From NCBI GenBank assembly GCA_032718475.1, contig JAUCBJ010004622.1, positions 1 through 30,313 of the forward strand: 30,313 nt of DNA, read 5' to 3'. The translations under genes and the position numbers were made by a program. This DNA comes from Nemertoderma westbladi (Eukaryota > Xenacoelomorpha > Nemertodermatida > Nemertodermatidae). Below, piece by piece: positions 17,426 through 27,263 of the stretch; the first letter of the stretch is position 1, and every line of letters starts with the position of its first letter. The notes beneath the pieces are model-generated. The model had not been told where the DNA came from. It saw nothing but the letters and a program-made list of their open reading frames with translations, and searched no databases.

Positions 17426-17430
17426 CAGAT
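17426..17430. repeat. Target site duplication CAGAT (right)
   Basis: Directly follows the 3' LTR CA and matches 5891-5895 exactly. Confidence 0.95.
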
Positions 17431-17700
17431 TAAGATTCAGTGGGCACTGCTGGTGACGTAAATATGAGGTCATAACAGATCTACTTTTCTGGCAACCATC
17501 TCATGGAAAGCGTAGTCGTGGACAACCGGCCACAACATATATAGATCAACTACCAAAAAAGGGATACTGAACTTAGGAGAAACGAAATTGTGACAACTAT
17601 GGAGAATCGGGAAGCCTGGAAGGATCTCATTTCCACTGTCCGAGTTCGCCCTCGCTACGCCTCTGCCCGCATTCCCAAGACATGGATGGCGGTGAATACC
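17426..17700 (+). pseudogene. LINE C-terminal tail, 3' piece (continuation of 5550-5895)
   Basis: Reading across the empty site, the LINE frame resumes with 'RFSGHCW', then 'LLFWQPSHGKRSRGQPATTY' and 'MENREAWKDLIS', the usual C-terminal blocks of this LINE group, where a basic 'GKRSRG.P..TY.D' motif is followed by '.A..dR..W'. Several in-frame stops and at least one frameshift show that the copy was already dead or has decayed. From 17700 to about 18000 nothing is recognisable apart from AT-rich unique sequence. Confidence 0.8.
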
Positions 17701-18664
17701 TGAAGACAATGAGGAATCCGAATACGATGTATGCAACACGTACTGCAATTTCGGTATTTAAAAAGTTTCTGATTGGAATCGATGCTACCGAGCATATTGA
17801 AAATATCTCACTTATCCCAATACCTTAACAACTTTACACAGCGGTACAGCAAACCAAATGGAGAGGTGTAAACATCTACATTACATGGATATTTCTATGG
17901 ATTGATTCGCCATTTCAATATTGATTTAGGACATGGTGATGTTCTTAGTTTGGTCAGGTCAGGTATTCTAGGTCATTGATCAAGAAAACTTGCCACCTCC
18001 ATGCAGCATAAAGGAGGTGCCACCTGTAGCTGCATAGACCCTCTTACTAGGGCAAATCTGGTCCTGTAACTAGGACCCCCATTGTTCTGGGATAAGGACG
18101 CCGTTGGTCCTGTATTAATGACCCATATACTTGGCTGCAGGGGTATATGGCCTGGCCAGGCAGATGGTGATCTACCAATGGCTGGTCAGGAGTAGAGTGT
18201 TCTGAGGGCATGACCCAGCAGATGAGCTGCACAGCCAATGGTGGGTCATGTGCGCCAGAGTAGATATGGGTGATGGGCCTCATATCTGACTCCACTGTGA
18301 CACCCACCCTGTGGAATGGCAAACCAGGGTGTGGTATTTGCCCCGAGAGCTGACTCAGCAAAAAAGCACCCCCAACCCCCCACTATGGATTACATTAGTA
18401 ATGTGGAGGTCCGGCCACTAGAGGCCAGTGGAATTACCGGACACAATCGGCTTCACAGGCGTCAGTTATCTCCTGACTGGCTGCCTGTCTCACCCCCTAC
18501 TGGAGAGAGAGAAGCCAACAATTCTTTTAGTCCCTTTCCTCATGACCTTTCTGGCCCAAACCCTGGGTCACCAGGGAGGTCAGATTGTGAGGGAGAGGGA
18601 TTCTGGAGTTGGAGGCTACTCTCATGTTCCACCCCGACCAACAAAGCCATTGTTGAATATTAGG

Positions 18665-19953
18665 CAAGTCAGTAGACTAGCCTCAGTAAACACCCTAGCA
18701 CTCGGGTCCCCAATGCGACAAGGTGGCTGACTGCCTTGGCAGATAAGCTTTCTCTTAGCGCAGTGGGTGTTCAAGAGCACCGAATGTAGACTGGACAGAC
18801 TGATGAGGTTCTGATTAAGGACATGGGGGGCGGTTGGCGACTCGCCCTCGCGTCAGCAGATGATAGTGGCGGGCTATTGATGAATCCAACTGCACATGCA
18901 GCATTGGACAAAATAGACCAAATCTCTAACCGCATCATCCGTTGCCACTTCTCATGTTCTGGAAGACTGGCTAAGAAGTTTCCTAAGGTGGTTCTGATTG
19001 TGTGCTACTCTCCAACTAGTGTTGCCCCTGTAGAGGAGGTGAAAAATTTCTACCACAATCTACAAGCAGCTACTGATGGAGTGGATCAGCATGCTTTCTT
19101 AACATTCCTGGGAGACTTTAATGCAAGTCTGCAACAATCACCTACATCGCCCTGGGTCTATAGCAATAGCGTCAACCGAAATTCTGTCCATCTTCAGGAT
19201 TTTATCTCAGGAAATGGATTGTTTTCGGCTGGAACCCAGTTCAAGGAGCGAACTGGAAAGCTATGGACCCATAGTGGACCCAGTGTTCACAAGTCCAAGA
19301 TAGACCATATTCTGTTTCGTAGGAAGTACAGGAGCTCTATACAAGACTGTAATGTATTTACACTTCGACCCTTTTCCAGTGATCACCGCCTTATTGTGGC
19401 CAAGGTAAGACTTAGTCTTCGTGCTAGCAGAACAACGAAATGTGCCTTGCCGTGGCATGACTGGTCCTCTCTGTTGCAACAGCCAAGTGTGAGATCCAGC
19501 TTCACACTACAGCTGAGCAACAGGTATGAGGTTCTTGCCTCTGAGGCGGCAGATCACTGTGAGGGCTATACTGCCTTCACAGAAGCAGTTAAGTTAGCAG
19601 CTGCAGAAACAGTTCCTGTATACCCTCGAATCAGGAAAAGGGCCCCCTGGACTGACAACAAAATCCAGAAGTGCCGAAATGACCTATATAAGGCGCAGAA
19701 AGAGTCCCAACTCAAACAGACTACACCGGCAAAGAATGCAGTTAAGGCTGCATCTATGTCCCTGAACAGGCAGTACTCTGTTAATCTACAGGAGCTAATA
19801 AACCAACAGGTTGATGCCCTCAATGATGCCGACGACAGCAGGCAATCATCCCAGGCATGGAAATCGATCAACTTGCTTACTGGGCAGAAAAGCCAACCAA
19901 CCATGAGGACCAGCCAGTGCATAATCTTGTACTTTGGCAGCCTCATGGAGTGA
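18665..19953 (+). pseudogene. LINE endonuclease (EEP/APE-like) half of ORF2
   Basis: The product would nick target DNA for target-primed reverse transcription. Seen in order: an N-terminal strand in one frame ('VSRLASVNTLALGSP'), a frame change near 18725 and a TAG at 18787, 'VGVQEHRM', then from 18823 a clean 376-codon frame with 'VLIVCYSPTS', 'FLTFLGDFNASL' (Asp/Asn motif), 'SKIDHILFRR' and 'PFSSDHRLIVAKV' (the terminal SDH motif). After the nuclease comes the basic linker ('RIRKRAPWTDNKIQKCRNDL') that normally leads into RT, but RT never starts. The frame ends shortly after the deletion junction. It resembles the 'craniofacial development protein 2-like' annotations given to such LINEs. 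Not functional as a retrotransposase. Confidence 0.8.
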
Positions 19954-20099
19954 ATAAGCATGGTGGACAGCCCATGACTTTCTTGAGATGCATCTTAAAG
20001 GACACTGGCCTTGAAGATGCAGATGATCTAGCAAATGTCATGGGTGATAGGGAGTTGTGGCGGCGCAATTTTCTCGACAAGCCGGCACAGCATTCTTAA
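19905..20099 (+). pseudogene. LINE ORF2 C-terminal tail after internal deletion
   Basis: In another frame from the endonuclease half, the translation gives 'HNLVLWQPHGVNKHGGQPM' and 'DTGLEDADDLANVMGDREL' followed by 'WRR', the C-terminal end of the same LINE class (compare the corresponding tail at 17426-17700). It stops at 20097-20099 and is followed by a short 3' UTR and the (AGT)n tail. Confidence 0.75.
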
Positions 20100-20175
20100 A
20101 AATGCAGCTGCAATGCAGCATGCCGATACTAGTAGTAGTAGTCTTAGTTTGCCTGAATTTCGTCAGAGTAGGATT

Positions 20176-20956
20176 TTTTTTAAATTGTCGCCTACTACAA
20201 CTGAAAGAAAATGGTAAGGGTAATCTTGCAAACGCAAGTTATGCAATTCAGAGAGAAGATTTTCACATACTTTGAGAAACAAACCAAACTGGTATCCTTA
20301 CTCCAGTGAAACTTCATCATACATTGTATTTAGTTATGGATATTCAATTCGGAACCCGCCTAGGTCAGGAAATAAGAGACATAAAGGTTGCTGACATAAA
20401 GAAAATATATTGCAATAGTTTGAAAAAGTTCTTTCTTCAGATTCAAGAACGGGCTACGAAAACTCGAAAAGGTAGATCAGATTAGATTGATTAGATTGGG
20501 ATCAGATTAGATTGGGTTTGGCCTAAGGTGAATCCGCCTCCTAGAGATTCTTGGTTTTGCAACATGGCAATCGGGAAACGTTCATTCGCCAATATACTAA
20601 AGAAAATGTTCAAAGAGTCGGGTCTGTTGGATTCTGGTCGAAATTTAACAACTTTGAGTTGCTGTAAGACTGCGGGACAAGGTTTGCTCGATGCTGGTGT
20701 TCCTCCTAATTATGTACAAGGACACCTTGGCCACAAATCTTTAGCCACTACTTCGTCGTATGTTCGCCCAAATGTTATAGCTCAGGAACAAATGAGTGCT
20801 GCACTTAGCAGCATCACTTTGGGGCAGAATGTCGAAAGCGATCAGCAGGAAGGTTGTATCACTACCAGTGGTAGTGGATCCTCAGTTGTTAGTCTAAGCC
20901 AACAGAATAATACAGTAGATGCCTTAGCATTGTTCGACCGCTTCAATCAGTTCTGA
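20176..20956 (+). pseudogene. Crypton/DUF3504-type tyrosine recombinase relic
   Basis: All recognisable blocks lie in one frame, interrupted only by a TGA (20273-20275, where a Trp is expected) and TAG codons in a GATTAGATTG-type microsatellite (20475-20520). Seen in order: 'KENGKGNLANASYAIQREDF', 'GTRLGQEIRDIKVADIKK', 'QERATKTRKGR', 'NMAIGKRSFANILKKMFKES', 'LLDAGVPPNYVQGHLGHKSL', then '..TTSSY'. The order matches the catalytic domain shared by Crypton elements and DUF3504 proteins (ZMYM/QRICH1/KCTD1-like). The box II position reads 'LTTLSCCKTA', so the catalytic His and Arg expected before KTA are gone (Arg to Cys fits CGT to TGT). The later GHK and final Tyr remain. Inactive. The LINE at its 5' edge may have truncated it. 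Confidence 0.75.
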
Positions 20957-21775
20957 ATAACGCACCTTCCACACTCCTGTAAATATCTACATTTCGGGAC
21001 AGGAGCCAGAAGAGGGCTAGAAAGTAATCATAGGATAGGCTACATTTTTTGTGTAAGGTTTACGATTTTTGCCCAGTTTTGTTGTAACATAGTAATTATT
21101 TTGATACTGATCTGCAATTTTGTTAACTTGTTTTTTTTGTTTATATCCGGTAAAAGTGTTTTTTTTATAAAAGTAAATTATTTTGATTCTGATACAGTAT
21201 TCTAAGTAATCCTTCAGTGAGTCTGAGTCCTTGACTCACATTCTGTCATACCTGTAATTTTTTGTTAATTTGTTTATAAAGCGTTGTAAAAGTATTTATA
21301 ATAATTTCGTTTTTATTTTGTATTTTTCTTTTAAGTACCGAGTCTTAATTTAATTTAACTTGAAGTATATTTAATTCAAGTTATATTTATATTTGTTTTG
21401 TATATTTCATTGATTTGAAACGCAATATAATACAATGTTAAATTAGACCTTAAGTTGAGAATGTTACGAGAATTATAGCTAAGTTCGACGGGGAGAGGGG
21501 GTGGGGGTGTCGAAGTTTGCATTGCATCAAAGTTATCTCTTAACCATCATATCTAATCTCTACTCTAATTCATAAAGAAACCGTTAAGGTGCCTCGGAAC
21601 AGTTATAACAGTCGCTGTTATAACAGTTCCTCGGACTAAATAACCGGAAAAATAACAAAATATCAGGGTAATAAGAAACGTTTGTTGCCCCAGCAATGTG
21701 TAAACAAAAAGCGAGAATTAATGATAAACTTACTTACTAGCTACTAATTATAATTCAATATTATTTGAAAATAGA
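20957..21775. other. Intergenic, no gene; imperfect palindrome near 21590-21635
   Basis: AT-rich sequence with T runs. Around 21596-21631, GGAACAGTTATAACAG and CTGTTATAACAGTTCC form an imperfect inverted repeat separated by TCG. Nothing else is recognised. Confidence 0.6.
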
Positions 21776-22738
21776 TCACATACTGGGATTATCATTTCGG
21801 CAACACTTTACTGAGCAAATACATGTTGTCAACTGATTTATACGCCGATTTCGCATATTATTGAAAATATCAAATAAATATGCAAAATATGAAATTGCTA
21901 GGAATGAACAAAATTGAATGCTTAATCTGTACACCAATGCTAAGGCTATACTATCAAACTTCCCAGTAGCAAATGAAGGGGTATAATCTCCAAATCCAAT
22001 CGTTGTAAACATAACAACTACAAAATAGTGCGTCTCAAGAAACTCCCATCCCTCAATCCGGCCTATAACAACACTTGGAACTAGTATGAAGATAAAGTAT
22101 GATAATAATATCTGAATAATGTGATACACAGTAATAGAAATCCTCTCTCCACAAATCGGAATATTTTGTCCAAATATGTGCAGTTTTTTGTGGACCCAAT
22201 GGTGGAATTGCTTAAATGATGCCACTACGTATATGAATAACGGTATACCAAACAATGCATATGGAATAACCAACTGTTGTCCAACATATGTCTTTGGCGT
22301 TACATTTCCAAAACCTACTGTTGATAAAATAGCCATTGACAATGAGAGGCTTTCAAGAAAGTGTATATGAGTATTTCTATTCAGAACCTGTTGTGAATCA
22401 AGGTAGGAGATGAGATCATTAAGTGTTTGGGTTATTTCAACTCTTCCATTACCATCTTCTCTTTCAGCATAAGTCCTATTGGTATTTGCGATAATGTCTT
22501 TTAGTTGTAATATAGTATGTTCCACGTTAATTGAACTGTATTGCTCCTCAGCATTTTGGAACTTTTGAGGCTGTGGCCGAGATAGATTTTGGTTATTCTC
22601 AACATAATTGAACATAACTCCACCCGAACCTGTATACACATTGTAAATGAGAATGCTGATTGCTGTATGTATAATTTTATGATTTCGGTCCCATCTAACC
22701 CCAATGTTTGATATTCCGGACATTTCGAGTTTCAACAA
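21776..22738 (-). CDS. Two-pore-domain potassium (K2P/TWK-like) channel
   Basis: An uninterrupted 320-codon minus-strand gene for a background (leak) potassium channel subunit of the plasma membrane, working as a dimer. Architecture seen: M1 about residues 24-46 ending in a 'GGVMFNYVE' motif; an extracellular cap loop with an N-glycosylation site (NRT, 87-89) and no cysteine; pore loop 1 with filter TVGFGN (140-145); M2 about 155-175; M3 about 203-225; pore loop 2 with TIGFGD (246-251); M4 about 264-290; a short cytosolic tail. Length and order fit the K2P family, but the cap lacks the intersubunit cysteine found in several members. Start: ATG at 22736-22738; a second ATG five codons later is also possible. 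It is intronless, unlike most animal K2P genes, so it could be a retrocopy or a lineage with intron loss. No stop or frameshift is present. Confidence 0.85.
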   Translation of the reverse strand: MLKLEMSGISNIGVRWDRNHKIIHTAISILIYNVYTGSGGVMFNYVENNQNLSRPQPQKFQNAEEQYSSINVEHTILQLKDIIANTNRTYAEREDGNGRVEITQTLNDLISYLDSQQVLNRNTHIHFLESLSLSMAILSTVGFGNVTPKTYVGQQLVIPYALFGIPLFIYVVASFKQFHHWVHKKLHIFGQNIPICGERISITVYHIIQILLSYFIFILVPSVVIGRIEGWEFLETHYFVVVMFTTIGFGDYTPSFATGKFDSIALALVYRLSIQFCSFLAISYFAYLFDIFNNMRNRRINQLTTCICSVKCCRNDNPSM

Positions 22739-22739
22739 A

Positions 22740-23142
22740 ATTATAGACCTAATAAATAAATAAGTTAATTAATTGATATAATTTATTGATTAATTGATAC
22801 TTGTCCATGATCCATGACAATTAGTCATGGCAAGTAATGAATTAGTATTGTATTAGCACAAGTAATGAACAAACGAGTCAGATTGTGATATCTAACTATA
22901 ATATATTACATGGGAACATAAAAATAAAATAAATTTATTTAATATAATCATACCAGCTTATATCCACTGACCACGAGATGTAAAAAGTAAATCAATTTAG
23001 TTTGTAAAAATTAAAGTTTACAACTTGGAGTATTATTTTTTTAGAAAAAGTTCTTGTTATTTGTAATGACAGTAAACTGACGGTGATTGGCACATGTCTA
23101 CTCGTACTAGTAACAATTGATGTACATCTTTAACATGGATGT
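22740..23142. other. Upstream region of the K2P gene, no other gene seen
   Basis: AT-rich sequence (AATTAATTGATA-type words). It would hold the K2P promoter, but no specific element can be named. Confidence 0.5.
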
Positions 23143-23442
23143 GGGAAAATTCAGAACCTGACAATTTGATTTGGACAATTCGACCCCATACAAAAATTGT
23201 TATTTTTAAAACGGGTCAGAATTCTTCGGGTTCTATTTGTTCAGGTCGCTATTATATAAATATTGTCATAAATAAAATTCCTTGTATATAAAAAATTTAT
23301 TCCCCAATAGTCAGTATTCGGTAATTAAGACCTGGGCAATTAATTAATTAATTACTTAGGGACCCGACGAATTCTGACCTATTTTGAAGAATCATTTTTT
23401 GTATGGTTCCGAATTGTCTGGGTTCCAATTGTCCAATTCCCC
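23143..23442. mobile_element. Fold-back MITE-like element, about 300 bp
   Basis: The first and last about 90 bp are imperfect inverted repeats. The best-conserved blocks are GACAATTCGACCCCATACAA (from 23177) against the complement of the right arm near 23400-23421, and GGTCAGAATTCTTCGGGTTC (from 23214) against the right arm near 23360-23380. The arms carry extra GACAATT sub-repeats. The ends read GGGAAAATT and AATTCCCC. No coding sequence and no clear target duplication, so the superfamily is unknown. Confidence 0.6.
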
Positions 23443-24162
23443 ATTTACATATTATATCAACATACTGGTACTGAGGCCTATCATGATTAACTACGGTACT
23501 GTATGTAGGCCTATGGTACGTAGGGCCTACCTTTGCACATGTATAGTATGGTGACTATCAGTAGGCCTACAATGTAATAGACAGGGAGGTGGGGGGTCAT
23601 CTGCCAGACATTATGTACATTCTATTCTTCCTATTGAGTTACATTATATTTCCATTCTCGAATAAAATAATACATTGTTAACAAATTAAATAAAAGCCAA
23701 ACTTATTAATAAATAAACTAGTAGTATAATGCAATGATGTTGTATGTGGGGAGGATGGGAACATTGTTTGGTTACCTCCCGAGTTTTGATTAATTTACTA
23801 ACCAATGATTTGCCGCTCTAACTATTGCTTGAGCTTCCCTTATGGGCAAGAATAGTAGGCCTACCCACCCACCCCACCCCCCTTTCACTCCACACCATAT
23901 ATTATTCCTCCATCAGCCAATGCCAACATACAGTAGGCAAGAAAGTATTTGGATGGGCATTAATTGCATAATTTGCATAATAATAATGAGCCAGCAGGAT
24001 ATAGAGAAGGTTCCCCGCTGAAAGGGAATCTGTTATTCTACGACTACACTATAATTCAATATTTTATTATTAGTAATATCCATCAGCAATGATTGACATG
24101 ATGAAACACAATGGGCGCTGGCTCTGCAATGAAATTCCGGCAGAATGAGAAACAGAGGCTAC

Positions 24163-24239
24163 ACAAATCACTGGATTAGTTTATCCTCATGCGTTATACA
24201 ATGTATAACGCATGAGGATAAACTAATCCAGTGATTTGT
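24163..24239. repeat. Near-perfect 77-bp palindrome (38-bp arms, 1-nt spacer)
   Basis: Bases 24163-24200 are the exact reverse complement of 24202-24239, separated by a single A (24201). No mismatch. It lies 233 bp outside the left end of the DNA transposon. Confidence 0.95.
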
Positions 24240-24471
24240 ATAATATACATATCAGCACTCACCACAATGATGCATTGTTGGGTGTTGTTAAATTTCACGA
24301 TGAAGTTAAAGACGATTTATTGTCTTTTAATTGATATTTCAGAGGATGACTACCACGATACATCTCAACAGTTTGCTGTCTCCCATAGAACAAGCTAAGG
24401 CTGTGTCTGCGAACTCTTATAACTAGAAAGCCAGCAAGCTTGCTTTACGAGCCTGCTCCTCAAACCAGTAC

Positions 24472-24475
24472 CCTG
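24472..24475. repeat. Target site duplication CCTG (left)
   Basis: CCTG precedes the CACACC terminus and recurs directly after GGTGTG at 28739-28742. The fifth bases differ, so the duplication is 4 bp. Confidence 0.8.
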
Positions 24476-25045
24476 CACACCACCCTTGAGTGGATATCTT
24501 GGTGAAGAAAAATGAACACCAATTCTGTTTTCATATTTATGTAAGGTTTGTTGCCCTGAGTCAAAAAAAAGGAAAAACGAAAATATTTCCCGGAGCTCTT
24601 TTAAAATTATTTAGTAATTAAATTATTAACTAATATTACTAATATTAAATTTATTTAAAATAAATGAACAGACTAAATTCTTATCATGTTATGTTGGCAA
24701 TGTTGCATGGAATCCAAACAATCAAAAACAATATTAATTGGCGGAGTCCATTTGTAATTATTAAATAATTAAATTATTAAATAATATTAATAATATTACT
24801 AACGTTAAATTACAATGAACTTTCGAAATACTTAATAACTCATCTTCGCAAAGTTTCTTGAAGTCCAAAATATGGAATGAAGGAAATGGTTGAGTCCGTT
24901 TTTGATTAATATTTATTAGTTAAATTATATTATTAATAAAATAAGTATATTTTAACTAAATTAATGGATGAAATATAAGGCATAGTGTGCTAGCTATGTT
25001 GCATAAGCTTTATAAATAGTGAAGGAAAATAATTGGCAGGGTCAA
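24476..25045. repeat. Left terminal inverted repeat (about 570 bp)
   Basis: It pairs with 28170-28738 along its whole length, from CACACCACCCTTGAGTGG at the tip to AATTGGCAGGGTCAA at the inner end, with scattered substitutions and small indels. It contains several AT-only runs built from TAATATTA and AATTAAATTATTAA words. Confidence 0.9.
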
Positions 25046-25130
25046 TTTATCACTACTGTTTAATGTTTATGTAATCCAGATATTATAAACAAAACAGAAA
25101 TATATATAGAAATATATATACTGTAGGAAA

Positions 25131-27263
25131 TCACACATGTTTTGAATTGTATTCTGCTGTAGCTCGTAACAATTGCTCCCCATATTTAGGGTGGTTATCT
25201 CCTACTTTAAATTTTGCCCAAGTTGCCTCAAAATCGGCATGTACAGATTCAGAAGCCTATTCGCTGAAATATCCCAGGCCCAACTTCCGACTACTACAAA
25301 ATTGTTCTACATGAAAAAATACTGCGTGAACTTTTGGTGTAATACTGATCTTCATATCCATGTATAGTTTGCGAAATCCAGCCACAGTTTCAATATAGTT
25401 TGGTTTGAGCCTCATTCCAAAGCATGCCGAAACCACTTCATTGAATGAAACAAAGGTTTCCAAATATTTATTATGAGATGCTGGACATAATACTTTCATT
25501 TTATCGAGAGACTTGAGGAGCTTACGTGATGAGTTTCCATTAAAAGTTCCCCTCATGGAGAGCTTCTCTCTCTTTGTTGCAACATCCGGCCAAACGCTTA
25601 GCAATGAGTTATACAGATGATTCACAGTACCCATCATTAGGTGCAACTCTGGTGGAGGTATGATGTCTAGAACTAAATCGGATTTGTTACCAAACGGAAT
25701 CGGAATATGGACACAGTTATTAAATTCTTTGACTTTCCTTTCATCTCTCCCAGTTTCAGAGTTCCATTCCCAAAAGTTTTCTTCTATATTAGCTAATGTG
25801 CACATGTTTCCAACAGATCCAAGATCAGATTTATGGGCCTCACACCAGCTGCATGGAAAACTTGCCCCATGTGCCATGATACCGAGAATAATGTTGCATA
25901 GTTTTAAATTTGTGGCTAATATTGGAGGGGGATAAATATTACAAACTATTTGATTAAGTGAAAGTTTTAACCAAATTTGCAACATGTTATAGTAGTTTTC
26001 TTGAATGTTGGGTGCAATGAATAACAACAGAGTCCGCTTTACCCCCGACTCAATGCGTTTTTTTTTGCTGCTACACCTTCCTCATACTTATGGCGCTTTC
26101 CAGTAGATTCTTTCTCTATCATTTCTACAGAAATAGGCGATATTGGTTGAATAAGATTAAGACAAAGTTTCCAATAACTACCACCACCATCTACACCTAT
26201 CTTCCACTGGAGATCTCCTATCTGATGTCGTTTCATTGACACATAATTCACAAAAGCCTTTATATCTTTGCAGAATATAGATTTTCTCAAAATATTTGTA
26301 ACTGTATCAGGTTTGTGTTCTTTTTTAATGAACTTCATGTCTTCGCACTGGAAAAACTCATCCGCCTGGTGGTTAATGCTTTGTAATTTTGTTTCAAGGT
26401 GATGTTCAATAACATCACGGCTGCCTGCTGATGTGCGAATATGTGTTGCAAGACGAATGGTTTGGTTTGATGAAAGATTTAAATCAACTTGGATATGAGA
26501 CATATCATATCATCAGCAGAGAATAAAACTCGCTTGGCTGAGGAACTCTGTTCATCTTCTCCTTTTGAATTCCTTTTTTACATATTTTTACAGGAAGCGG
26601 CCAACCACCAGATGGCTTTGACAAGTTTGTCACCTTGGAAGATGTTGCCTGATCATCTCCATCTGCTAGTTTAGCCTTGATAATATTGGTTGCAAATCTC
26701 TCTTTCGAAGTCGGTGTACCAGCAAGGCCATCTAGATTTTCAACCCGAGTTCCACGAGTGCATACATGTTTCAGCCCTGGACCAAGTTGAGAGAGGCAGT
26801 AACTACAGATCATGATTGGTTGAGGAATAAATCCGCCAGATGAAACATCAGCTGACGTAGAAGGCCGACCTTTCTTAGGAAGTGAAACAGTAGTAGTTGG
26901 TAAAATATCTGCAGTTGGGATGGTGTTAAGGGCAGAACGGCGTGCAAAGTTACAAACCAAGCACTCACAATTATCATTATCTACAGTTTGACTTCTGGTT
27001 AGTGGTCCCTGGGCCAGTAGATTTAGTAGTTTTATTTGACGAGTAAATATTCCTTTTGAATAATTATGCAGAACCATTCGACACGTTGCGCATATTGATG
27101 TTGGCAAACGAATATCATTAATATCATATCCATCCTTAAAAATAAACTGTTTGATATTTTCAAGTTGTGATGAAGTAATACTCCGCATCTGTTTAGTTTT
27201 GCCGAAGCAAAGAAGGCAAATTGCTCGTCGGGATTCATCATGGCTGCGTTTAGTTTTTGGCAT
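25131..27263 (-). pseudogene. RAG1/Transib/CMC-type DDE transposase (two frameshifts, one amber stop)
   Basis: The transposase region runs from ATG at 27261-27263 to a TGA at 25131-25133. Segment 1 (27263-26505): zinc-binding N-terminus with CLLC (about residue 17) and CATC (about 57), then 'CECLVC' and 'CSYC' clusters. Segment 2 (about 26503-26039): 'KIGVDGGGSYWKLCLNL', with the likely first catalytic Asp. Segment 3 (about 26060-25257): 'ILATNLKLCN', 'CSWCEAHK', 'LDIIPPPELHLMMGTVN', 'TPKVHAVFFHVEQF', then 'LGLGYFSE'. After the TAG at 25257-25259, protein-like sequence continues ('ASESVHADFE') for about 40 codons. C-x2-C and H-x4-H match the zinc pairs of RAG1 (C727/C730, H937/H942). The residue 19 positions before the first Cys, Asp in RAG1 (D708), is Asn here (codon AAT). 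One frameshift lies near 26505, the other in an A run near 26050-26060. Confidence 0.75.

Larger units (their letters stand above)
18000..20142 (+). mobile_element. Internally deleted APE-type LINE copy
   Basis: A plus-strand LINE copy consisting of a GC-richer 5' region (from about 18000), an endonuclease-coding half, a short C-terminal tail, a 3' UTR and a terminal (AGT)n tail at 20131-20142. The reverse-transcriptase core is missing: the reading passes within about 20 nt (near 19905-19920) from the region just after the endonuclease to the extreme C-terminus. The 5' boundary is approximate. The 3' end is supported by a second copy of the same 3' end at 30164-30313 on the minus strand. Confidence 0.75.
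23443..24475. other. Intergenic, repeat-rich, no gene
   Basis: Contains clustered TAGGCCTA words (23474-23570 and 23855), a C-rich CCCACCCACCCC stretch near 23865-23882, and the perfect palindrome at 24163-24239. No open frame with recognisable content. Confidence 0.6.

Noticed and set aside
17470-17748. 92-codon minus-strand frame
   Set aside because: It lies opposite the LINE C-terminal tail, which explains the openness; no domain.
18047-18361. 104-codon minus-strand frame
   Set aside because: It lies opposite the LINE 5' region; composition is unremarkable and no domain is seen.
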